The translations under genes were made by a program, and so were the position numbers. DNA of 34,441 nucleotides from a bacterium (GTDB lineage: Bacteria; SZUA-182; DTGQ01), in NCBI GenBank assembly GCA_023512255.1, contig JAILZY010000031.1, positions 1 through 34,441 of the forward strand, written 5' to 3'. Numbering within the stretch: position 1 is the first letter of the stretch; each line of letters opens with the position of its first letter. This document shows positions 16,621 to 23,101 of the stretch, one piece after another. Below the pieces are notes generated by a model. The model had not been told where the DNA came from. It saw nothing but the letters and a program-made list of their open reading frames with translations, and ran no database searches.

Positions 16621-16769
16621 AGCAGGGTAATTGCATGAAAATCTACCAATACCAAAAAGTTATCAAATACTTAAAAGTTATCAAATACTTATCTAGATTA
16701 ACCATAATTAGCTACCTATGTAACATATTGATATTATTGGCCAATCAATTCTCATGCAATCGCCCTGCT
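16621..16769. repeat. inverted-repeat-bounded segment, possible small mobile element
   Basis: The left arm AGCAGGGTAATTGCATGAAA (16621-16640) is matched by the reverse complement of the right arm, AGCAGGGCGATTGCATGAGA, ending at 16769: two substitutions over the first 18 bases, three over 20. The interior is AT-rich and noncoding. A single copy only in this window, so mobility is a guess. Confidence 0.55.
16655..16690. repeat. exact 18-bp tandem duplication
   Basis: AAAAGTTATCAAATACTT occurs at 16655-16672 and 16673-16690 with no spacer or mismatch. Confidence 0.93.
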
Positions 16770-16839
16770 CCCAGTAATATTCGATAATGCAGCAATAAAT
16801 CAAAAAAATAAATTAAAAACGCTAAAGATTAACTTAACC

Positions 16840-16862
16840 AATGTACGAAAAGAGATTAAAAA
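16840..16862 (+). promoter_or_regulatory. conserved upstream box of propeller gene 3
   Basis: The same 23-base block as at 13653 (AATGTACGAAAAGAGATTA plus AAAA), 66 bases before the ATG of paralog 3. The downstream leaders differ in length and sequence, apart from a shared ATAACTCA/ACAACTCA segment. Confidence 0.5.
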
Positions 16863-16905
16863 TATCTTTATTTCTGTTAATAACTCAACTTCAAGGAGGA
16901 AAAAA

Positions 16906-18258
16906 ATGAAAAAAACCTCTCGATTACTCGCACTAGCCATTCTGGTGGTTTTATCTCTCCACCCTGGTATTTGCAGTGCAGAATACTGGGTAAAGGTTGC
17001 CAGCAAGGGTTTTGGTGATCCAAGCAACGATTATGCCTGGAGTATGGCTACCTTTCAGGGAAGACTCTATGTTGGGACCCTGAATATACTGAAGGGAGCG
17101 GAAATTTGGAGAAGCAGCAGTGGAGAGCCCGGCACCTGGGAGCGAGTGTACAATGCTCTGCCTGGCCCTATTCGCTCCAATGAAGGAATACGCTATCTTT
17201 ATGCTGATAATGACCAGTTTCTGTATGCCTGCGCATCAAATCTTAGCGGAGCTGAAATCTTGCGCACCAAGAATGGGGAAGATTGGAAAGTGGTCGGAAA
17301 AAGAGGATTGGGAAATATAAAAAATACTAGCATTCGCTGCCTGATTCGCTTTGGAAATTATCTCTATGCTGGCGCGGGAAATAATGGTGCCCAACTGTGT
17401 CGAAGCAAGAATGGCCTCGATTGGGAGGTGGTCAAGACTAAACCAGGCTTTGATTCCACCAAGGTCTTTGACCCTAATACCGGTGTTTGGACCATCAATA
17501 ACACTTTGATTGGAGAGATGGTTATCTTTAAAGACAAACTCTATGCCATTACCTGGACCAAGGACTTAAAACCCACGGTTATCATCAATACGATGAAGAA
17601 AGAGCCCAGCACGGATTTAAAACTCCCTCAGTCTCCTGGTGCCTTCGAGGTCTGGAGGAGCGGCGATGGGGTAAGCTGGGAAAAGGTAGTGGGTAAGGAT
17701 GACCCCTATGGTAACGGTATGGGGTTTTGCCTCCGTGACCCTGGGGGGCTTGAGAACGATATTGTTACTGCCTCGGTTGTTTTTCGGGATCAGCTGTATA
17801 TTGGAACCCAAAATAGCGATGGAAACACTTCCATCTGGCGAACACCAGACGGAACCCAGTGGACAAAGGTGTTAGCTTTTCATGACCTGGGGGAAAAATA
17901 TAATTATTATATCTGGCGTATGATTTCCTTCAGGGACAAGCTGTTTATAGGCACCTTGAATGAGGGAGCAGTCGAAGATCCTGGGGTAACCGGGGCTCAA
18001 ATTTGGGTATCTGATTCTGGCGATCCTGGCACATTCTATAACCTTGTCCACAATGGTTTTGATGGAGAAACCATAACTTTGGCCGATATAACCATGCCGA
18101 AAAACTATGGCATCCGCTGCTTTGGCATTCTAAATAACACCCTGTTTGCGGGCACAGCTACGGTGATAAGTGTTCCGGTGCCCAAGTATGACCGAGACGA
18201 TAAGGTAACCATCGCGGGAAAGGATGTTGGTTGTGAAATCTGGAAAATGATTCCCTAG
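16906..18258 (+). CDS. secreted beta-propeller protein, paralog 3
   Basis: A 450-residue protein, closest by eye to paralog 1. Signal peptide MKKTSRLLALAILVVLSLHP, with probable cleavage after CSA before EYWV. Blade turns run GAEIWRSSSGEPGTW, EILRTKNGEDW, QLCRSKNGLDW, FEVWRSGDGVSWEKV, SIWRTPDGTQWTKV, AQIWVSDSGDPGTF and a terminal GCEIWKMIP. Three cysteines (in LYAC, IRC and GCEIW) are kept in all three paralogs and could form disulfides in an oxidising compartment. A strong AAGGAGG precedes ATG 16906. It has its own leader and upstream box, so it may be transcribed apart from paralogs 1 and 2. Function unknown. Confidence 0.75.
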   Translation: MKKTSRLLALAILVVLSLHPGICSAEYWVKVASKGFGDPSNDYAWSMATFQGRLYVGTLNILKGAEIWRSSSGEPGTWERVYNALPGPIRSNEGIRYLYADNDQFLYACASNLSGAEILRTKNGEDWKVVGKRGLGNIKNTSIRCLIRFGNYLYAGAGNNGAQLCRSKNGLDWEVVKTKPGFDSTKVFDPNTGVWTINNTLIGEMVIFKDKLYAITWTKDLKPTVIINTMKKEPSTDLKLPQSPGAFEVWRSGDGVSWEKVVGKDDPYGNGMGFCLRDPGGLENDIVTASVVFRDQLYIGTQNSDGNTSIWRTPDGTQWTKVLAFHDLGEKYNYYIWRMISFRDKLFIGTLNEGAVEDPGVTGAQIWVSDSGDPGTFYNLVHNGFDGETITLADITMPKNYGIRCFGILNNTLFAGTATVISVPVPKYDRDDKVTIAGKDVGCEIWKMIP

Positions 18259-18365
18259 GGGGGCTTGTCGTCACTCATGGCAATAGGTTAAGTGCGGTCA
18301 GCTAAGCAAGTGATTCTGATTCTCTAAGGGGAGAGTTTCCTCACCTTATATTTTATATTTAATTT

Positions 18366-18399
18366 TGAGGGAACTCATCAAGTGAGGGAACTCATCAAG
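18366..18399. repeat. exact 17-bp tandem duplication
   Basis: TGAGGGAACTCATCAAG is present at 18366-18382 and 18383-18399 with no spacer, between the convergent propeller 3 and YGQ/chagasin genes. Confidence 0.93.
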
Positions 18400-18428
18400 G
18401 GGTTTTCCCTTCAAAATTCTTTTTGTTT

Positions 18429-18467
18429 GTCGACTTCCCACAAGGGAGGCCTTGTTGGGAAGTCGAC
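18429..18467. terminator. strong hairpin between convergent genes
   Basis: GTCGACTTCCCA then CAAGG pairs with CCTTG then TTGGGAAGTCGAC around a GAGG loop, giving a stem of about 17 pairs with one bulge. It sits between the ends of the plus-strand propeller 3 and the minus-strand gene ending at 18499. There is no T-run directly after the stem on either strand, so it is a possible bidirectional terminator or transcript-end stabiliser, not a textbook one. Confidence 0.45.
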
Positions 18468-18498
18468 AGCGCCCACCGAACAGGTAATTTTCTTGCCT

Positions 18499-19497
18499 CT
18501 AATCCTCAACCTCTACCGTAATTTCAAAGATCTTATTAACGGTTCCAGAGGAGTTTACGTATTTCAATCTGATAGTAGTCGTGCCGGGGCCTTTGGCCTT
18601 GAATATCCACTGCTGTACCGTTCCTATCCCATTGGCAGAGGAGATAAGGTAGTATTGACTACTTACCTTTTCAACTACATCGGTATCTAATTCAACTGTA
18701 TCCAGCATCCATTGGTAGCCAGTGGATTGGTTAGCAGCCAAGACCACACTCAGAGTCTTATCCTCGCTCAGAGTAACCTGATCGCCATTATCATTTTCAG
18801 TAAGGGACTTGTCCGCGGTTTTTAATTGCTGAGTACCTGCAGACTGGCTATAAGGATTCTGAGCGTAGTAGGGAGATTGACCGTAGGAATATGATGCATA
18901 GGCATATTGGCCATAAGGGTTTTGAGCATAGGGGGTTTGCCCGTAAGCATATTGGCCATAAGGATTTTGCCCATAGGCATACTGCCCATACGGCTGGCCA
19001 TAGGGGGGGTGAGCATATCCATACTGGCCATAGGGGGTTTGCCCATAGGCATACTGGCCGTAAGGGTTTTGCCCATAAGCATACTGGCCATACGGCTGGC
19101 CATAGGGGTTTTGACCATAAGCATACTGGCCGTACGGCTGACCATAGGGGTTTTGAGCATAGGGGGGTTGCCCGTAAGCATATTGGCCATACGGATTTTG
19201 CCCATAAGCATACTGACGACCGTAGGGGTTTTGGCCATAAGAGTACGGACTCTGATAGGCAGATCCGCCAAATCCGAAATACTGAGCTGAGATCGGATTT
19301 ATTCCTAAACCATAGGGAGAGAAAGCCCCAGCATAAGGAGAAGAAAAAGCAGCTCCTGCAGGCAGGCTGCCTCCGGCAGCAAGCAATGGTGAGCCAAAGG
19401 GTGGGAGCTGAGCATAAGATGTCATAGGGAAAATGACTGGTAGGGTAAAAATCATGATCAACAAACCGAACCTACAACTGCCTTTCGATAACAACAT
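18499..19497 (-). CDS. secreted YGQ-rich low-complexity protein with C-terminal chagasin-like (I42) inhibitor domain
   Basis: A 332-residue exported protein. A signal peptide ([19 protein letters not shown], cleaved near SYA) leads into a Pro/Ala/Ser segment, then about 125 residues (roughly 80-215) built from tandem units such as [13 protein letters not shown], almost only Y, G, Q, A, P and N. A roughly 95-residue C-terminal domain (about 230-332) has the features of the chagasin / I42 cysteine-protease inhibitor family: an [10 protein letters not shown] loop (family NPTTGYxW), then [19 protein letters not shown] and [10 protein letters not shown]. Chagasin domains plug papain-like protease active sites with three loops; the third, usually RPW-like, is not obvious here. 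GGAGG is 7 bases from the ATG. Convergent with the propeller genes. Confidence 0.8.
   Translation of the reverse strand: MLLSKGSCRFGLLIMIFTLPVIFPMTSYAQLPPFGSPLLAAGGSLPAGAAFSSPYAGAFSPYGLGINPISAQYFGFGGSAYQSPYSYGQNPYGRQYAYGQNPYGQYAYGQPPYAQNPYGQPYGQYAYGQNPYGQPYGQYAYGQNPYGQYAYGQTPYGQYGYAHPPYGQPYGQYAYGQNPYGQYAYGQTPYAQNPYGQYAYASYSYGQSPYYAQNPYSQSAGTQQLKTADKSLTENDNGDQVTLSEDKTLSVVLAANQSTGYQWMLDTVELDTDVVEKVSSQYYLISSANGIGTVQQWIFKAKGPGTTTIRLKYVNSSGTVNKIFEITVEVED
18840..19260 (-). repeat. coding tandem repeat (YGQ units)
   Basis: Imperfect 15- to 45-base units (plus-strand sense like CATACTGGCCATA and GGGTTTTGCCCATA) encode the YGQ-rich region. Unit order varies, with TPYGQ, PPYGQ and NPYGQ versions and local duplications of longer blocks, as expected for repeat expansion by slippage. 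Because the repeat is GC-periodic, long shadow frames exist in all other frames. Confidence 0.85.
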
Positions 19498-19537
19498 GAT
19501 AAAACCTCCGCTGTTTTAAATCACGAGGCGTAAACTG

Positions 19538-19753
19538 CTAAATCAACACTTTATGCACTATCCTTATTGCAGGATACTTTTTGTAGATACGCCGTTTCCG
19601 TGAGATGAGAACTTTTTCCTTCCTGGGAAAGAGCTGCAAGTTTGCTGCCTGCTCTTTTATTTCTTCATGGGAATAAGAAAGAGTCGCCGCCTTTAAATCA
19701 CCTTGACAAGTCAGGATAATAGAATATATAATGACTCCTGTATTTTCTTTCAT
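19538..19753 (-). CDS. small hypothetical protein
   Basis: A 71-residue frame beginning MKENTGVIIYSIILTCQGD and ending in a basic stretch (ISRKRRIYKKYPAIRIVHKV). No family recognised and no clear ribosome site before ATG 19753. It fills the space between the YGQ/chagasin gene and lipA and has a plausible composition, but it may be spurious. Confidence 0.35.
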   Translation of the reverse strand: MKENTGVIIYSIILTCQGDLKAATLSYSHEEIKEQAANLQLFPRKEKVLISRKRRIYKKYPAIRIVHKVLI

Positions 19754-19869
19754 GTTGAATTACATCTTGAATTTACGGTGATTCCTGCACACCTCGAAGA
19801 GAGCCAATCAACCGAACAAGGTCCAAGAAATTCACCGAAATCCCCGAACTAGAGAGCGGAAGAAGTTTC

Positions 19870-20721
19870 ATGCAAAATAAGTTCCCAGGCTGGTTGCAGA
19901 AAAAACCAATCAATGTTGAGCAGGTTCATACTATAAAATCGCTGTTGCGAAAACTAAAGGTTCGCACAGTTTGTGAATTGGCCCGCTGCCCGAATATCGG
20001 CGAATGTTTTTCAAAACCCACAGCCACCTTTATGATTCTAGGAGACCGATGCACGCGAGGCTGCAAGTTCTGCAACATCCAAAGCCAATCTCCTGCTCGC
20101 CCTGACTTTGAAGAGCCAGTCAATATAGCTGAGGCTACTCGTGCTCTTGGACTTAAACATGTGGTTGTTACCTCAGTAACCAGAGATGATCTGGCTGATG
20201 GTGGAGCCTACCACTTTGCAGCTACCCTATTCCAGATAAAGAAATATAACAAGAACATAACCACCGAGGTGTTGATTCCGGATTTTATGGGCTCTACCAA
20301 GGCTATTCGAACCGTAGTGGAGATGGGCCCTGATATTTTGAATCATAATATGGAAACCGTCCCCCGGCTCTATCAACAAATTCGGCACAAAGCCAATTAT
20401 GAGCGCTCTCTGAAGGTGCTGCGCACCGCCAAGCGAATTAATAACAAGCTTATGACCAAATCAGGTCTGATGCTTGGCCTAGGCGAGAGGGAAGATGAGG
20501 TCATCGCTGTGATGAAAGACCTTAAAGCAGCGCAGTGTGATATCTTGACTATTGGACAATACCTACAGCCTAGCAAAGATAACATTTGTGTTCAAGAGTA
20601 TGTCAAACCGGAGGATTTCCTAAAATATAAGGAGATTGCCCTAGAATTAGGCTTTTTGCATGTTGAATCAGCACCTTTTGTACGCAGCTCATATAATGCG
20701 GAGGTTGTTTGCCGAAAATAG
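19870..20721 (+). CDS. lipA: lipoyl synthase
   Basis: A radical SAM enzyme inserting two sulfurs into the octanoyl chain on lipoyl domains. 283 residues, slightly short but complete. The auxiliary cluster motif CELARCPNIGEC supplies Cys35, Cys40 and Cys46; the radical SAM motif CTRGCKFC supplies Cys61, Cys65 and Cys68; the C-terminal RSSYNAE contains the serine ligand typical of LipA. Other landmarks are TATFMILGDR, VTSVTRDDLADGGA, LNHNMETVPRLY and KSGLMLGLGE. AAGAAG near ATG 19870 is the likely ribosome site. No lipB partner is adjacent. A short duplicated GCCGAAA(A) spans its stop codon. Confidence 0.96.
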   Translation: MQNKFPGWLQKKPINVEQVHTIKSLLRKLKVRTVCELARCPNIGECFSKPTATFMILGDRCTRGCKFCNIQSQSPARPDFEEPVNIAEATRALGLKHVVVTSVTRDDLADGGAYHFAATLFQIKKYNKNITTEVLIPDFMGSTKAIRTVVEMGPDILNHNMETVPRLYQQIRHKANYERSLKVLRTAKRINNKLMTKSGLMLGLGEREDEVIAVMKDLKAAQCDILTIGQYLQPSKDNICVQEYVKPEDFLKYKEIALELGFLHVESAPFVRSSYNAEVVCRK

Positions 20722-20729
20722 CCGAAAGA

Positions 20730-20759
20730 GTTTGCTGTCATCTGACAGCCATAGCAAAC
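20730..20759 (+). terminator. composite hairpin after lipA
   Basis: GTTTG CTGTCA TC TGACAG CCAT AGCAAAC: an inner CTGTCA/TGACAG stem inside an outer GTTTGCT/AGCAAAC stem. It starts 9 bases after the lipA stop. A T-rich tract (TTTATTCTTTTTTTCTT) comes about 20 bases later, just before hom, so partial termination or processing is possible. Confidence 0.4.
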
Positions 20760-20812
20760 AGAGAGGCAGGGCCGAGGGGGCTTTATTCTTTTTTTCTTGA
20801 TTTGATGAGGGA

Positions 20813-22129
20813 ATGAAAAGAGGCATGGATATCAAGGTTGGACTGATTGGACTTGGTACGGTTGGCCGAGGAGTGGTCAAAATTCTGATGGAGGATTCGC
20901 AGCTCATAACTGCTCATCTTGGGGCTTCTGTGCACCTAGTGAAGATTGCCGAAATAAACCTAAAGAGAGCCGAAGGGCTGAATTTGCCTTCAACTCTGCT
21001 AACTACCCGGGCAGAGGATATCCTCCATGATCCTGAGATTCAGATTGTCATTGAACTGATTGGCGGCTATGAGCCTGCCAAAACCTTTATTCTCCAGGCG
21101 ATTGGACAAGGGAAACATGTCGTTACGGCCAATAAGGCGCTTTTAGCCAAACACGGGCAGGAGATTTTCGAGGCTGCTGCGGCCAGACAGGTAGATATCG
21201 GCTTTGAAGCCAGCGTGGGAGGAGGAATCCCGATTATTCGCGCTATCAGGGAGGGGCTTGCAGCTAACCGTATCAGGTCAGTGTATGGAATCATCAACGG
21301 CACAGCCAATTATATTCTAACCGAGATGGAAAAACAAGGGAGCTCCTTTGAGAGTGTTCTAAGTGAGGCTCAAGCTCACGGATTTGCCGAGGCTGACCCT
21401 ACCTTTGATATCAAGGGCATTGATACAGCTCACAAGCTGGCTATCCTTGCCTCGCTCTCCTTTGGCACCCCGATCCGTTTGGATAGGATTTTCACCGAGG
21501 GCATTGATCGAATCGGTCCCCTTGATTTGCAGTTTGCCAAGGAACTAGGCTATAAGATCAAGCTCCTGGCTCTGGCCAAGGATATAGATGGTGAAATTGA
21601 GGCTAGGGTCCACCCAACCCTCATCTCACAGGACTACCTTTTGGCAACTGTGGATGGGGTGTACAATGCCATCTATGTAGTTGGCGAGCGGGTGGGCTCA
21701 ACTATGTTTTACGGTATGGGGGCTGGCCAGCAGCCGACAGCTACTGCCGTAGTCGGGGATGTCATGGAAATTGCTCGAAATATCCGAAAGGGTATTAGTC
21801 GGAGAATCAGCCCAACCTCGTTCTGTGAAGAGTACATCCGGGAGAAAAAAATTCGGGATATCAATCAGATTGTTTCGGCTTACTACCTTCGATTTACTGC
21901 TCTGGACAAACCAGGTGTCTTGTCAAGAATCTCCGGAATCCTGAGTCAGCATAACATCAGCCTTGCTTCAGTCATTCAGAAAGAGCGGCGAGTGGGAGAG
22001 GCGGTTCCGATCGTCATGATGACCCACGAAGCCCTGGAGCATGATATCCAAAATGCCCTCAGCGAGATTGACAGCCTTCCCTTTGTCATTGAAAAAACAA
22101 ACCTGATCCGGGTAGCAAAGCTTGATTAA
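20813..22129 (+). CDS. hom: homoserine dehydrogenase
   Basis: Reduces aspartate semialdehyde to homoserine on the way to threonine and methionine. 438 residues. An N-terminal NAD(P)-binding VGLIGLGTVGRGVVKIL (about 9-25), VTANKALLAKHG (about 104-115), the substrate segment GFAEADPTFDIKGIDTAHKL (190-209, with catalytic Lys208), and a C-terminal ACT domain (about 358-430; LDKPGVLSRISGILSQHNI), the usual allosteric site for threonine. Two possible starts, ATG 20813 and ATG 20825, both have GAGG very close upstream; the second would match the family N-terminus equally well. It forms a tight run with nadA and alaS. Confidence 0.95.
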   Translation: MKRGMDIKVGLIGLGTVGRGVVKILMEDSQLITAHLGASVHLVKIAEINLKRAEGLNLPSTLLTTRAEDILHDPEIQIVIELIGGYEPAKTFILQAIGQGKHVVTANKALLAKHGQEIFEAAAARQVDIGFEASVGGGIPIIRAIREGLAANRIRSVYGIINGTANYILTEMEKQGSSFESVLSEAQAHGFAEADPTFDIKGIDTAHKLAILASLSFGTPIRLDRIFTEGIDRIGPLDLQFAKELGYKIKLLALAKDIDGEIEARVHPTLISQDYLLATVDGVYNAIYVVGERVGSTMFYGMGAGQQPTATAVVGDVMEIARNIRKGISRRISPTSFCEEYIREKKIRDINQIVSAYYLRFTALDKPGVLSRISGILSQHNISLASVIQKERRVGEAVPIVMMTHEALEHDIQNALSEIDSLPFVIEKTNLIRVAKLD

Positions 22130-22148
22130 AAGAGGCGAAAAAACAACT

Positions 22149-23087
22149 ATGGAACATTCGGTAATGTTGTCAAAAAAGGAAAATGAATACCTTATCGAGC
22201 AAATCACCAGATTGAAACAGGAGAAAAAGGCTGTCATTCTGGCGCATAATTATCAGCGACCCGAAGTTCTGGATATTGCTGATATCCAGGGGGATTCTCT
22301 GGAGCTGAGCCGAGCAGCAGCCAAAACCGAAGCCAGGGTCATTGTCTTTTGCGGTGTGCGATTCATGGCTGAAACCGCCTCTATCCTCTGTCCAGACAAG
22401 GTGGTTTTACTGCCCCGCGCTGATGCTGCCTGTCCCCTGGCTAACCATATAACCGTGAGCCAACTGAATGATCTGCGACAAAAATACCCGCAGGCAGTCA
22501 TAGTCTGTTATGTAAACTCATCGGCTGAGGTCAAGGCGGCCAGTGATATCTGCTGCACCTCGGCCAATGCCATCCGGGTGGTGAATTCACTAAATGGAAC
22601 CAAACAAGTGGTGATGCTGCCTGACCAGAATCTGGCCCTCCATGTGGCTGCCCATACTGATAAAGAGATCATTGCCTGGGAAGGTGGATGCCCTGCTCAT
22701 TGCCAGTTGCAGGCCGAAGAGGTCCGGCAGATGAAAGCTGCTTATCCGCGGGCCAAATTTATGGCCCACCCTGAATGTGATCAAAAGGTCTTGGAGCTGG
22801 CCGATTGTGTTACCAGCACCTCTGGCATGCTAAGGTATGTAGATCAATCTGGGGCTGAGGAATTCATCGTCGGGACTGAGGAAGGAATGATCCATGTCCT
22901 GCAGGTTGCTTTTCCTGAGAAAAAGTTTTACCATTTTCCCCGGCCAATGATCTGTCAGGATATGAAAAAGATTACCTTGGCTTCGATCGTGGAGAGTCTG
23001 ACTAAGATGCAGCATGTGGTGAGTGTTCCTGATGAAATTCGAAAACCAGCTCTGGAGTGTCTATCCAGAATGATGAAACTTGGGTAA
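22149..23087 (+). CDS. nadA: quinolinate synthase
   Basis: A [4Fe-4S] enzyme that condenses iminoaspartate with dihydroxyacetone phosphate in NAD synthesis. 312 residues. The three expected cluster ligands are Cys95 (ADAACPLAN), Cys181 (WEGGCPAHC) and Cys269 (MICQDMKKITL); spacings of 86 and 88 fit the A-type NadA family. VILAHNYQRPEV, GVRFMAETASIL and TSTSGMLRY are signature segments. The open frame reaches back to a TTG overlapping the hom stop; ATG 22149, with AGAGG about 13 bases upstream, is preferred. nadB and nadC are not in the window, so quinolinate metabolism is split. Confidence 0.95.
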   Translation: MEHSVMLSKKENEYLIEQITRLKQEKKAVILAHNYQRPEVLDIADIQGDSLELSRAAAKTEARVIVFCGVRFMAETASILCPDKVVLLPRADAACPLANHITVSQLNDLRQKYPQAVIVCYVNSSAEVKAASDICCTSANAIRVVNSLNGTKQVVMLPDQNLALHVAAHTDKEIIAWEGGCPAHCQLQAEEVRQMKAAYPRAKFMAHPECDQKVLELADCVTSTSGMLRYVDQSGAEEFIVGTEEGMIHVLQVAFPEKKFYHFPRPMICQDMKKITLASIVESLTKMQHVVSVPDEIRKPALECLSRMMKLG

Positions 23088-23101
23088 AATTAGGAATTGG
23101 T

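Larger units (their letters stand above)
16596..16905. other. 310-bp intergenic region before propeller gene 3
   Basis: Holds a roughly 149-bp segment bounded by inverted repeats (16621-16769), inside which is an exact 18-bp tandem duplication (16655-16690). It is followed by AT-rich DNA with the conserved upstream box at 16840-16862 and a strong AAGGAGG ribosome site. Confidence 0.65.

Noticed and set aside
18840-19260. CRISPR-like regular spacing in the YGQ region
   Set aside because: Units are contiguous, in frame and coding, with no unique spacers.
18891-19427. Plus-strand frames of 178 and 127 codons opposite the YGQ region, rich in His/Gly or Ile/Leu
   Set aside because: They are mirror readings of the low-complexity repeat; the minus-strand frame has a signal peptide, a ribosome site and a recognisable domain.
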